A stretch of DNA of 64,000 nucleotides from Clostridium_AD sp050717515 (GCF_050717515.1 NZ_JBOITL010000025.1:310001-374000); one strand, 5' to 3'. Shown: positions 34,937 to 43,805, counted from the first letter of the stretch. Translations and numbers: made by a program. Notes: generated by a model from the letters alone, not told the origin.

Positions 34937-35473
34937 ATGATCATTATGATTAATGGTGCCTTTGGTGCTGGAAAAACAACAGTATCAAAGGCTTTAGAAG
35001 AAAGAATTCCAAATAGTATGATCTATGATCCTGAAGAAGTGGGGATATTACTTAGAAATGTAATTTCTAGTGAAGTGATGGGACAAGCTGAAAAAACAGG
35101 GGATTTTCAAGATTTTGAACTATGGCCAAAACTTGTTGTAATGATAGCAGAGCAAATAAAGAGGCAATATAATAGGCACTTAATAGTTCCAATGACTTTA
35201 AGAAATATAGAATATTTTAAATATATATATGACGGTTTAGGATACATTGATAGTGAAACATACCATTTTTGCTTAAAAGCATCTGTTACTAGCATACATG
35301 ACAGACTTAAATTAAGAGGAGAAAAACCGGGTAGTTGGCCTTTTCTACAAACTGAAAAATGTGTATGTGCATATGAAAAATATGATTTCAGTGAATACAT
35401 AGATACTGAGCATTTAGGTGTTAAAGAGATTGTTGATATTATAGTAAGAAAAACTATAAGACTTGTAGACTAA
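34937..35473 (+). CDS. P-loop kinase-like protein (TmrB-like)
   Basis: 178 residues. The Walker A motif NGAFGAGKTT lies at 5-14. The following DPEEVGILLRNVI and DFQDFELWP segments, and the RLKLRGEKPGSW region near 125-137, resemble the TmrB/AAA_33 group of small nucleotide-dependent kinases and tunicamycin-resistance proteins. AAAGGGG ribosome site. It is embedded between modifying enzymes, so a resistance-like phosphotransfer is conceivable but unproven. Confidence 0.75.
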   Translation: MIIMINGAFGAGKTTVSKALEERIPNSMIYDPEEVGILLRNVISSEVMGQAEKTGDFQDFELWPKLVVMIAEQIKRQYNRHLIVPMTLRNIEYFKYIYDGLGYIDSETYHFCLKASVTSIHDRLKLRGEKPGSWPFLQTEKCVCAYEKYDFSEYIDTEHLGVKEIVDIIVRKTIRLVD

Positions 35474-35511
35474 ATACTGCAATAAATATAATAAATTTAA
35501 GGAGGACTAAA

Positions 35512-36051
35512 ATGAAAATTAACACTGTCTTAGCTAATAGTGAAACTTCAAATATTATTAAAAATTTATATCCATTATATTTGCACGATTTATCAGAACA
35601 TTACGGGGACATACCTAATGAATATGGAATATATGAAGAAGAGCCTATCAAGACATTAGCAGAGCAATATGAGGTTCAAAATATATGGTTTGAGAAGCCT
35701 AATGTACTGTTTCCATATATTATTATGGCAGATGATAAACCAGCAGGATTTATCCTTATAGCTACTTCACCATATGCACCGAAAACAAGTGATTATTATG
35801 TTAATGAATTCTTTTTATTAAGACCCTATAGAGGTAAAAATGTAGGAGAAATTGCTGCAAAACAAGTATTTGATAAATTTCAAGGGAGATGGGAACTATA
35901 TACAAACCATTTACCAAAGAATTTAAAAGGTCAGAAATTCTGGAGAAAAACTGTAAGCAGTTATACAAATAATAATTATGATGAATCTGCAGGACAAACT
36001 GTCCATGGGGAAAAATTAATATTTAGATTTAATAATAAGAAATTAAGATAG
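35512..36051 (+). CDS. GNAT N-acetyltransferase
   Basis: 179 residues. The fold matches a GNAT with NEFFLLRPYRGKNVGEIAA (about 99-117) as acetyl-CoA motif and a LPKNLKGQKFWRK segment near 138-150, typical of the predicted-acetyltransferase COG5628 type. AAGGAGG ribosome site. 38 bases after the P-loop gene and probably co-transcribed. Confidence 0.8.
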   Translation: MKINTVLANSETSNIIKNLYPLYLHDLSEHYGDIPNEYGIYEEEPIKTLAEQYEVQNIWFEKPNVLFPYIIMADDKPAGFILIATSPYAPKTSDYYVNEFFLLRPYRGKNVGEIAAKQVFDKFQGRWELYTNHLPKNLKGQKFWRKTVSSYTNNNYDESAGQTVHGEKLIFRFNNKKLR

Positions 36052-36211
36052 ATTAAAGTTATCTTAATAAAACACCTATAGTTATGAATAGAAGCATCAG
36101 AGTGATAAGGATAGCTTTAGTGAAAATTGATATTAAGTATACAAAGTAAAAATGATCCCTAACACTATGATTATAAAAGCAAGAAAAAATGAAGAAAGGT
36201 AGAGAGTTGAA

Positions 36212-37054
36212 ATGATAAGAAATTTTAAAGTTGAAGATAAAGAAAAACTTATCCGATTTATAAAAAAAGAAAATGTCGTTGATGGAGACAATATACTTAG
36301 CGATGTTGAAAGTAATGATAAAAAGCTAATAGTATATGATGAAGCTGGTATACGCGGATTTGCATATGTGAGTGTATGTAACAAAGAAACTAAAAGATAC
36401 GATGTTAATTTATATGTAGAAGCCCCATCAAGAAGAAAAGGAATTGGTACAGCTTTATATAATGAAATGTCCAAATATTTACAAGAATTAAAGCCTAATC
36501 TTCTAGTCACAGAATTTAGTGTGGGCAAAGATAAGGAAGCTTCATTCTACAAAAAGCTAGGCTATAAAAAATGGTTTGGCTGCAATGAACTATATTATAG
36601 AGGAATAATTCAGCCTAATGTAGATATAGAGTTTGTACCTTATGAAGATAAGCACTATGATCAATATGTAAAGCTTGTGAAAGATTGCTTTTATGAGTTA
36701 AGAAAAGAAAATGATATACAACCATATTCAATTCCAGCTAGTAAGCAGGATAGAGAAAACAGATTTAAAAGCAAGGATTCTATATATGTTGCATTTGAGA
36801 ATGAACAGCTAGTTGCATCTATCTTTGTAGAAGATGGAAACTTAGACTTCATAATGGTTACCCCATCTTATCAAGGAAAAGGCTATGGAAAGAAAGCTAC
36901 TCAGTTTGGTATCAATAAGGCATTAAGCCAAGGTTCAAAGCTTATTCAGCTTAGTGCTTTAGAATGGAATATTAAAGCAATTGTTTTATATGAATCACTA
37001 GGTTTTGAAATAGTACAAACTGTTCACTTTTATAGACAGTTTTGTGAAAAATAA
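36212..37054 (+). CDS. Double-domain GNAT N-acetyltransferase
   Basis: 280 residues containing two GNAT folds, each with its own coenzyme A motif: APSRRKGIGTALY near 70-82 and PSYQGKGYGKKAT near 219-231. The second domain ends with LEWNIKAIVLYESLGFE. Tandem GNATs like mycothiol synthase (MshD) have one degenerate half. Here both loops look intact. Preceded by a 160-base gap without features. Confidence 0.85.
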   Translation: MIRNFKVEDKEKLIRFIKKENVVDGDNILSDVESNDKKLIVYDEAGIRGFAYVSVCNKETKRYDVNLYVEAPSRRKGIGTALYNEMSKYLQELKPNLLVTEFSVGKDKEASFYKKLGYKKWFGCNELYYRGIIQPNVDIEFVPYEDKHYDQYVKLVKDCFYELRKENDIQPYSIPASKQDRENRFKSKDSIYVAFENEQLVASIFVEDGNLDFIMVTPSYQGKGYGKKATQFGINKALSQGSKLIQLSALEWNIKAIVLYESLGFEIVQTVHFYRQFCEK

Positions 37055-37161
37055 TATTAATACAAAATTATAGTACCAGATATATATCTGATATGGTTAA
37101 TTTAAATATTAACAGGGTATAAGGTAGATTAAAATCAACTAGAAAGCGAGTTGTTAAGAGT

Positions 37162-37776
37162 ATGGCCTCAAGAATAATCCATATTTGCATTGCTGATAAA
37201 CTAGCAAAAATCCACAATTTGAATTATGCTTGCTTTTTATTAGGTAGTATAGCTCCAGATGCACACTACCCAAACCTTCCTCCTCATGTAGGTTCTCATT
37301 TCGCACTACCTGAAGAAAAAAGGAAGGTTAATAACTTTATTGATTATCAAATTTTTATTGACAAGTATCTTAATAAGAATAGAAATGATTTTTTTCTAGG
37401 TTACTATTGTCATTTAATATCTGATGAAATATGGTATTCCGATATATACACTAAATATATACTTGCTAATAATGAAAAGGATATCTTAAGCAGAATGGAA
37501 TTAGTTTATAGGGATTATAGGCGGTTAAATGGCAAGGTAATACAATATTACTGTCTTAATGACCTTAGCAATATATCATTAGATGTTTTAGATGGGCTGA
37601 GAATGGAAGAAATAGATTTAACTGCGTTTGAAAATGTTTTAGATGAAGCTAAAACAGATTTTAACTATGGGATGGAGAGAAATGAAACACTAGAACTATT
37701 AGAGTTTGAAGAAATCAGAAATTATATTAATAAAGCGGTTTCTGAATGTTCAGCTGCAATTAAGAAATATATGTAA
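37162..37776 (+). CDS. Zinc-dependent phospholipase C-like protein (cytoplasmic)
   Basis: 204 residues. The N-terminus with ASRIIHICIADKLA, then LGSIAPDAHYP near 28-38 and the YCHLISDEIWY element near 90-100, matches the clostridial proteins annotated as zinc-dependent phospholipase C family. Conserved His and Asp residues could bind zinc. No signal peptide is present, unlike secreted phospholipases, so it may be an intracellular phosphohydrolase. The ribosome site is weak. Confidence 0.7.
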   Translation: MASRIIHICIADKLAKIHNLNYACFLLGSIAPDAHYPNLPPHVGSHFALPEEKRKVNNFIDYQIFIDKYLNKNRNDFFLGYYCHLISDEIWYSDIYTKYILANNEKDILSRMELVYRDYRRLNGKVIQYYCLNDLSNISLDVLDGLRMEEIDLTAFENVLDEAKTDFNYGMERNETLELLEFEEIRNYINKAVSECSAAIKKYM

Positions 37777-37820
37777 TGTTTATCCACATTGCATGTATTC
37801 ATTTTTAAAGGAGGGTAACG

Positions 37821-38273
37821 ATGGATGATAACAGATATTTAGCAGTTAGTGGAATAGTTATACGAGACAATAAAGTTTTACTCGTCAGACAATCCTATGG
37901 TTCAGCAAAAGGACTTTTGATTATACCAGGAGGGTATTTACAGGAAAAAGAAATGCCAGATAAGGCTCTTGAAAGAGAAATTTTTGAGGAAACTGGTATT
38001 GTGGCAAAAGCACGCTCATTGGTCGCTATTCGCTTTTCACCACAAGACTGGTGGGGGATTTTTCTTGCAGATTATATTTCTGGTGAATCAGTTTCAGATG
38101 ATGATGAAAATAGCGAAGCGGTATTTATTAATATAGAAGAGGCGCTGAAACATTCTGATTTAACATACACAACAAAGGAAATTCTTTCACATTATAATGA
38201 AAAACAAACAATGTGCAAAACTGAGTTTTGTCCTGCAGGCGTAGAGGAAGAATATTATCAATTATTTATGTAA
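37821..38273 (+). CDS. NUDIX hydrolase
   Basis: 150 residues. The Nudix box G-x5-E-x7-RE-x2-EE-x-G is complete near residues 38-60 (with ALEREIFEETGI). Such enzymes cleave nucleoside-diphosphate-X compounds using Mg2+. AGGAGGG ribosome site. Lies in the modifying-enzyme cluster. Specificity is not predictable. Confidence 0.9.
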   Translation: MDDNRYLAVSGIVIRDNKVLLVRQSYGSAKGLLIIPGGYLQEKEMPDKALEREIFEETGIVAKARSLVAIRFSPQDWWGIFLADYISGESVSDDDENSEAVFINIEEALKHSDLTYTTKEILSHYNEKQTMCKTEFCPAGVEEEYYQLFM

Positions 38274-38375
38274 CAAAGAGGTTTGGAATAATTTAAAATA
38301 AAGAATTTTAATAAATCAAAATTCTAATGATACTAAATATAAGGAGTGAAGCTAAAATATGGTGGGCTATGTTAT

Positions 38376-38615
38376 GTGAATTTCTTAAGTAAAGAGTGTA
38401 ATTCATATGGAAAAGGGGTAAAGGTAGGTGAAGGGGAGTTCATACAAGTTGAAGACAATGAAGAAGTGTTTTATTGTCATTATAAGGACAATGAAATAGA
38501 GCAATGCTTTAAACAATTTGAAGTTATTTATAAGGAAAAGCGATTAATTAAAAGAAAAATAGATGATAAGGAATATATTTCTGCATATTTTGATTATATA
38601 TTGATGAAAAAATAA
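38376..38615 (+). CDS. Small protein of unknown function
   Basis: About 79 residues if begun at GTG 38376. The frame is open from GTG 38346, but that codon overlaps the AAGGAG ribosome site. The ATG best placed after the site (38359) lies in another frame and stops after six codons, so the N-terminus may carry a frameshift. The sequence is charged, with a Tyr-rich C-terminal half (VFYCHYKDNEIEQCF, YISAYFDYI). No family recognised. Confidence 0.4.
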   Translation: MNFLSKECNSYGKGVKVGEGEFIQVEDNEEVFYCHYKDNEIEQCFKQFEVIYKEKRLIKRKIDDKEYISAYFDYILMKK

Positions 38616-38704
38616 TAAACAAGCATAATGAATAGTATTTGTATAAAGTGTTGGAATAGTAATTTATAATGAGTGAAAATTTTATAGAAAGGTGGGAAAA
38701 GATA

Positions 38705-39163
38705 TTGTTGAACCTACGAAGTGCTAAAGCAGAAGAATATGAAATTTTAACCAATATTGCCATAAGATCAGAATTATATTGGGGTTATGACTGTGATTAT
38801 ATAGAAGAGTTTAAGTCTGTTTATAAGGTAACTGAAGAGTTTATAAATAATAATTCAACTTTTGTTATAGAAAAGGCTGAGAATATAATTGGATTTTATG
38901 GCGTTTTAGTTGAAAATAATGAAACCTATTTAGAGTATCTATTTGTTGAACCTGAGTATATAAATAAAGGATATGGAAAATTATTATGGAATCATATGGT
39001 GGAAAACTGTGATAAAAATGGCATAAAAGGGTTTTCAATAGTAACAAGTCCACAAGCAAAAGAATTTTATATAAAAATGGGAGCTATGCAGGTTGGTGAA
39101 GTTGAATCGCTTGTGAAGAAAGGGCGTAAAATTCCGCTATTAACTTATACACTGGAAAAATAA
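38705..39163 (+). CDS. GNAT N-acetyltransferase with TTG start
   Basis: About 152 residues. The reading frame is open from ATG 38669, but AAAGGTGGG (38688-38696) lies inside it and family members usually begin near LNLRSAKAEEYE, so TTG 38705 (or 38708) is the likely start. Motif A is EPEYINKGYGKLLW near 82-95, with a short C-terminal half with KEFYIKMGA. Substrate unknown. Confidence 0.78.
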   Translation: MLNLRSAKAEEYEILTNIAIRSELYWGYDCDYIEEFKSVYKVTEEFINNNSTFVIEKAENIIGFYGVLVENNETYLEYLFVEPEYINKGYGKLLWNHMVENCDKNGIKGFSIVTSPQAKEFYIKMGAMQVGEVESLVKKGRKIPLLTYTLEK

Positions 39164-39223
39164 TTTGCATAGCAAAAATTTTTATCGAGGATTAAAAAAA
39201 TTAAAAGTAGAGAGGCGCAAAAA

Positions 39224-39697
39224 ATGGTTGAAATCAAACTAGTTGGAATAAACAATTTAAATACTATAGTTGAATTATTAAATAAAGTAGCATTACATCT
39301 CCATGAAAAGGGAGTTAATCAGTGGACTTACCCTTGGAATAGAAGTGAAATAGAAATACACATAGAAAAAGGGTATATATATATGCTGGTAGTGGATAAT
39401 TTAATAGTTGGTACATTTTCGTTGAAAGATATAAATAATTTTGATTTTTTCTCAATTGAGCCAAATAGCAAGTATCTTTATAGAATAGCAATATTACCAG
39501 AATATCAAGGGAAAAAATTAGGAATAGAAATTACAAATTATGTTTGTGGTTATTCAAGAAATTTAAAGAGTGCACTATATTTAGACTGCTGGGCAGGAAA
39601 TGAAAAATTGCGTAATTTTTATTCAAGTGCAGGTTTTGATTTTATGGGAGATTTCCCAGAAGAAGATTATATGATTAGCGTGTTCAAATATCAATAG
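39224..39697 (+). CDS. GNAT N-acetyltransferase
   Basis: 157 residues. Motif A LPEYQGKKLGIEIT near 91-104, then LDCWAGNEKLRNFYSSAGF near 122-140. The WAxNxxLRxFYxxxGF pattern identifies a common Firmicute GNAT subgroup. GAGAGG ribosome site. Last intact gene of the 33.7-39.7 kb cluster, followed by the remains of another GNAT. Confidence 0.85.
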   Translation: MVEIKLVGINNLNTIVELLNKVALHLHEKGVNQWTYPWNRSEIEIHIEKGYIYMLVVDNLIVGTFSLKDINNFDFFSIEPNSKYLYRIAILPEYQGKKLGIEITNYVCGYSRNLKSALYLDCWAGNEKLRNFYSSAGFDFMGDFPEEDYMISVFKYQ

Positions 39698-39765
39698 CGC
39701 CATTCTTAATATGCATCATCGAAGATGTGAAGCATTTATTCAGGTGATGATTTAATGGAAACAAA

Positions 39766-39986
39766 ATGATAATTGGCAATACTATTGTTGATGAATTATT
39801 ATCTATACAAAAGGAAGTATTTTTACCTTTATACCAAAAGTATCAAGATCATGAAACAAGTCCAGTAAATCAGACTATGTAGAAGTTTTTAAGAAGGATG
39901 AGAAAATGGGATATTTTCAAAGTGGAGAATTAAGGGTTATTAATGGTAAACTGACACTTGTAGGTTATAAAAAGAAAATGCATTAA
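39766..39986 (+). pseudogene. GNAT acetyltransferase remnant with internal deletion
   Basis: ATG 39766 opens a frame with DELLSIQKEVFLPLYQKYQD and then HETSP, a classic GNAT N-terminus, ending at a TAG (about 39880). In another frame, about 39895-39986 encodes KMGYFQSGELRVINGKLTLV and a basic end, the usual C-terminus of the same family. The central acetyl-CoA region is missing. The 363 bases 39698-40059 contain only this relic and a terminator. Confidence 0.75.
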
Positions 39987-40010
39987 ACAGAGAGAGTATT
40001 CTCTTTATTA

Positions 40011-40060
40011 CCAATATCTGAAAGCTACATTTAATCTTTCAGATATTGGCAGTTGATTTT
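40011..40060. terminator. Terminator between GNAT relic and minus-strand operon
   Basis: A perfect 14-bp stem (40011-40024 with 40036-40049) with an 11-base loop. A TTTTTATTTTTTT stretch follows a few bases later on the plus strand. Convergent position. Confidence 0.75.
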
Positions 40061-41721
40061 TATTTTTTTAAATAATCTAATACATACTGAAATACTTCTT
40101 TCCCTACAGGAGCAGCAATTAGTCCCGCATAATAATTACTGGGATCTGGTTCATCAATAGAAACAAATACAGTAACTTTTGTATCCTTTGCTGGAGCCAT
40201 GCCTACAAATGATGAAATATATTTTCCTTTTTCATAAGCTTTAAGATCTTGATTTAGTTTTTGTGCAGTACCGCATAATCCAGCAATATCATAACCTTTT
40301 ATATAAGCTTTGTTTCCTCCACCTTCTGAAATAACCTTTGTTAAATATTCACATAACACTTTTGATGTATTGGTATCTAATACTTTTTGTTTGCTAAAAT
40401 CATCATAAGATCTATTTATTACTTTTCTGCCCTTTGAATCTTCGATTTCAATCTGCTTCATAATGTGTGGACGAACCCATTCTCCTTGATTTGCTAATGC
40501 ATTAAACGCTGCTAAAAATTGAATGGAAGATGTTTTGTTACGTTGGCCCAAAGCCATTATAGCTAAATCTACGTTACTTATATTTTCTGCTTTTTCTAAA
40601 GTTCCACTCACCTCGTAAGGTAAATCAATTCCTGTTTTTTGTCCAAATCCAAATTTTTCAATATATTGATTTAATTTTGAGGTGCCTAATCTTTCTGCGA
40701 GTTCTATAATTCCTATGTTGCATGAATTTTTCAATACCTCTTCAATATTTTGATTTCCATGTCCAACTGTTTTCCTGCATTTAATTTCTTTATTAGAAAC
40801 TTTGATGCTTCCATTGCATACAAATTGTTCGTTTTCTTTTATTATTCCTTCTTCAATTGCAGCACTGGCAGTTATTGCTTTAAATATGGAGCCAGGAATA
40901 AAGGTATCATTCACAGCTTTATTTTTTAATGGATTACTAAATTCATCTGAAGTTTTAGCATCCTTTGAAATATTATTTATATTATGATCTGTCTTATTTG
41001 TCATTGCAAGAATTTCACCATTTTTAGGATTCATTACAATAATTGTTACTGCCTTTGCTTTGTTATTTTTTAGGGCCGTTTCAGCGGATTTTTCCACAAA
41101 ATATTGAATGGAACTATCCACAGTCAGAACTAGATCTTTACCATTTTTCAAATCATTATCGTATTGAAGTTCAACTCCAGTAAGCCCTTTTTTATCTTTA
41201 TCCGTGATGCCTAAAACATCAACTAAAAAATCGTTTTTAGAATATTTTCTATTTGCAATAATATTTTTGTTCTCATCTTGAGAAGGGCAATTATTATTGG
41301 TTACGAGTTCATTTCCTTTTCTATCTAATATCTTTCCTCTTTCTATAGAAAAATTTATTTCTTTAATATTTTTATTTATTGTGTTTTTCATAATTGGTAA
41401 AGTGAAAAATAATAGGGTGATAGATACAAGTACTGCTGAATAACGAAATTTATTTCTATTGAAATGATAAAGTGTTTTTTTTGCATAGGATTTATTATAG
41501 AATTTATTATCAAGCTGATTCATTATTTCACTCCTTTGTGAAGTATAATTCGGAACTTTAAATAATTCTTTAAGTAAAGATTTCATCTCAAGTCTTTCTT
41601 TGTATAATTTTTCACAGTCAGGACAATTATCAATATGCTCCTTCATTTGCTTATTAAGTTTTTCATTAAATTTATTTTCTGTATAATCTGTTAATTTTTT
41701 ATTAAAATTTTTACAATTCAT
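40060..41721 (-). CDS. Anti-sigma zinc finger fused to a class B penicillin-binding transpeptidase domain
   Basis: 553 residues from ATG 41721, which follows AAAGGAG; a longer frame to 41745 is less likely. Residues 1-75: zinc-finger anti-sigma domain with an early Cys (MNCKNF) and HIDNCPDC (H-x3-C-x2-C). Residues about 90-110: one membrane helix. Residues about 120-550: extracellular PBP2/SpoVD-like transpeptidase starting ERGKILDRKG, with SxxK as SIFK (PGSIFK, codons about 40880-40897), SxN as SCN (about 40718-40730), but LCG in place of KTG (GLCGTAQ, about 40262-40282). The dimerisation 'pedestal' is very short. The start overlaps the end of the ECF sigma gene by 11 bases, indicating translational coupling and a sigma/anti-sigma pair. 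Inferred role: binding of beta-lactam or peptidoglycan stem peptides outside controls sigma release inside. Confidence 0.85.
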   Translation of the reverse strand: MNCKNFNKKLTDYTENKFNEKLNKQMKEHIDNCPDCEKLYKERLEMKSLLKELFKVPNYTSQRSEIMNQLDNKFYNKSYAKKTLYHFNRNKFRYSAVLVSITLLFFTLPIMKNTINKNIKEINFSIERGKILDRKGNELVTNNNCPSQDENKNIIANRKYSKNDFLVDVLGITDKDKKGLTGVELQYDNDLKNGKDLVLTVDSSIQYFVEKSAETALKNNKAKAVTIIVMNPKNGEILAMTNKTDHNINNISKDAKTSDEFSNPLKNKAVNDTFIPGSIFKAITASAAIEEGIIKENEQFVCNGSIKVSNKEIKCRKTVGHGNQNIEEVLKNSCNIGIIELAERLGTSKLNQYIEKFGFGQKTGIDLPYEVSGTLEKAENISNVDLAIMALGQRNKTSSIQFLAAFNALANQGEWVRPHIMKQIEIEDSKGRKVINRSYDDFSKQKVLDTNTSKVLCEYLTKVISEGGGNKAYIKGYDIAGLCGTAQKLNQDLKAYEKGKYISSFVGMAPAKDTKVTVFVSIDEPDPSNYYAGLIAAPVGKEVFQYVLDYLKK

Positions 41722-42271
41722 AACAAGAAGCAGCTCCTTTCCCACTATTTACGTATTTATCATATTTTTTATAAATCTTATAATACTTATATTTAACGGT
41801 AGATTCATTTATTTTAAGTATTTCAGCTATATCTTTAAAAGTAAGTTCCTTCTGAGAATATCTCAAAATCAATATCTGCTGTTCAACCTTGCCTAATGTG
41901 TTAATGAAATCTTCTAACTTTTTCTTTGTTTCTTTAAATTCTACAAAATGTTCAGGAGACATACTAAAATCACGAATTGTAATACTATCAATATTGACCT
42001 CTTGATTTTTCTTGCTTTTTCTAATTAAATCTATAGATTTATTTGTCGCTATTTGGAAAAGCCAAGAAGAAAACTTATATTTGTTCTTAAAAGTATGCAG
42101 TTTATAGTATGCTGTTATAAAAACCTCCTGTGTTACATCTTTTGCTATATCTTCATTTCTAATAATATTAAAAATAAATTTATATATAGCTAATTCATAA
42201 CGAATTAAAACTTCATTATAAGCATCTATTTCTCCATTAAGTACGCACTCAATGATTTCTAAGTCTGTCAT
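41711..42271 (-). CDS. ECF-type RNA polymerase sigma factor
   Basis: 186 residues. Region 2 (about 10-82) with DIAKDVTQEVFITAYYKLHTF and the promoter-melting FSSWLFQIATNKSIDLIRK. Region 4 (about 120-175) with a helix-turn-helix LTFKDIAEILKINESTVKY. Region 3 is absent, as in ECF sigmas. It is followed with an 11-base overlap by its predicted membrane anti-sigma partner. A candidate ECF-type promoter lies upstream, suggesting autoregulation. Confidence 0.93.
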   Translation of the reverse strand: MTDLEIIECVLNGEIDAYNEVLIRYELAIYKFIFNIIRNEDIAKDVTQEVFITAYYKLHTFKNKYKFSSWLFQIATNKSIDLIRKSKKNQEVNIDSITIRDFSMSPEHFVEFKETKKKLEDFINTLGKVEQQILILRYSQKELTFKDIAEILKINESTVKYKYYKIYKKYDKYVNSGKGAASCYEL

Positions 42272-42321
42272 AGTTTAATCCCACCCTTTTTCAAAATCCT
42301 TTGCAAAGAACCTTCATAAGT

Positions 42322-42349
42322 AATACGAACTTTTTTGATTTTAGTTGGC
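42322..42349 (-). promoter_or_regulatory. Candidate autoregulated ECF promoter
   Basis: Read on the minus strand: AAC within CCAACT (42344-42349), 16 bases, then CGTATT (42322-42327). This matches the AAC-N16-CGTA pattern of sigma-W-like ECF promoters and lies about 50 bases upstream of the sigma gene start. Based on pattern only. Confidence 0.4.
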
Positions 42350-42461
42350 TTATTTGTTAATTATTTTATATTATAATTGCTATCAAAGAAACATTAGTAG
42401 TTAAGACTATACTTATATGGTAATATATAGTATATAAATATGTTTTATATTAGGAGGAATT

Positions 42462-43733
42462 ATGAAAAAAAAATTAGCGTTTTTGTTGTTTATTATGAGC
42501 CTAACTCTTTTTGGATGTGGATTTAAAAATGATAATCAAGGTCTAAAAGGAGTAGAAAAACAAGTTAAAGTAAGTGGAAAATCTAATAAAAATCAAAATG
42601 AAGTTGACATAAAAACAAGTGTGGATGAAATGGATTTAAGAAAATTATTTAAGATAGATGATAAGCAATTTGGAAGCATATGGACATACACTGGCCCAAT
42701 TGAATATGGACATATTTTAAAATACAAGGCAACTAAGTATGATAAAGCAAATAATTGTGTAAATATTATAATGGATGGGTACAATAACAGCGGTGTAGGA
42801 CTAATATCAGAGGGGGAAAATGGAGAAGTAGGAGCTTTTACATTAACATATACAGTGAAAAGTGATAGTGTGGTTGAGGTTATTACAAATAATAAAAAAG
42901 AAGAAACTAGACAAGGAAGCATAATACCAAATAAAATAATTTTAAAAGCTCCATTGAAGGTAGGGAATACATGGGAAGAAAAATTTCACTATAAGGGAAA
43001 AGAATATACTGCAATTTCTAAAATTACAGCTGATGAATATGAAGAAAAGTACAGTAAAGATAAAAAGAAATATAAAGGATATGTAGTAGAAACAATTGTT
43101 AAGGGTGTGGATAATTTTGAAAACAAGCAATTTAACGAAACTAGGATAGTAGATTTAAATAAAGGTGTTGTTGAACATTCTTATAAAATTATTGTTGGAG
43201 AAGGTAAGGATAGTTTTGAGTATCCTTTTGCATATAAACTATTTTGTATTAATAATGAGGTGCCTTATGATATAAGTCTATATGAAAGCTTAAAGGATAA
43301 CATGGGCAATAAAAATATTGAAAGTATAAGCAGAATATACTCACAAGAAAAATCCATAGAAACAAAAGGTATGACTCTTGTTAAGAAAGTAACCGCTGAT
43401 ATAGATAAAGATAAGGTAGATGAAACTATAGAATTATTTGGAGAAGTGACAATATCCAAAGAGGGACAAATAATAAATACAGATGATAGAAATAAGTGGT
43501 GCTTAGTAGTTAATAAAGGTAAAAAGCAATTTGTATTATTCAATGATTATATTCAACTTGGAGAATTAGATTTTTGGGCATATGATTTAATGGATTATAA
43601 ACAATTTAGAATTACAACGGTAAAATCTACAACTGCAAGTTTAGTTTTCACAGATTACATTTTTAATAAGCAGTCAGAGTGTTTTTGGAAAATAGAAAAT
43701 AGAACATTAAAAGGTTCAGTAAACATGCACTAA
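42462..43733 (+). CDS. Secreted lipoprotein of unknown function
   Basis: 423 residues with a lipoprotein signal peptide: MKKK, a hydrophobic stretch and lipobox LFGC with Cys19. The mature protein has a beta-rich region (about 50-260) and a C-terminal part (about 300-420) containing a calcium-loop-like DIDKDKVDE near 310-320 and several aromatic strands. No named family identified. The gene is divergent from the sigma/anti-sigma operon, separated by 190 bases, so it could be part of the same envelope response. An ECF-like promoter is not evident before it. Confidence 0.7.
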   Translation: MKKKLAFLLFIMSLTLFGCGFKNDNQGLKGVEKQVKVSGKSNKNQNEVDIKTSVDEMDLRKLFKIDDKQFGSIWTYTGPIEYGHILKYKATKYDKANNCVNIIMDGYNNSGVGLISEGENGEVGAFTLTYTVKSDSVVEVITNNKKEETRQGSIIPNKIILKAPLKVGNTWEEKFHYKGKEYTAISKITADEYEEKYSKDKKKYKGYVVETIVKGVDNFENKQFNETRIVDLNKGVVEHSYKIIVGEGKDSFEYPFAYKLFCINNEVPYDISLYESLKDNMGNKNIESISRIYSQEKSIETKGMTLVKKVTADIDKDKVDETIELFGEVTISKEGQIINTDDRNKWCLVVNKGKKQFVLFNDYIQLGELDFWAYDLMDYKQFRITTVKSTTASLVFTDYIFNKQSECFWKIENRTLKGSVNMH

Positions 43734-43769
43734 ATAAACATATAATTGACTCTTCCGGGGAAATCTTTA

Positions 43770-43805
43770 AATAAGCATTAGAACTTTTATTTTCTAATGC
43801 TTATT
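43770..43805. other. 14-bp inverted repeat after lipoprotein gene
   Basis: Arms 43770-43783 and 43792-43805 pair perfectly around 8 bases. There is no T tail, so it is at best a weak terminator or 3'-stabilising hairpin. Confidence 0.5.
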
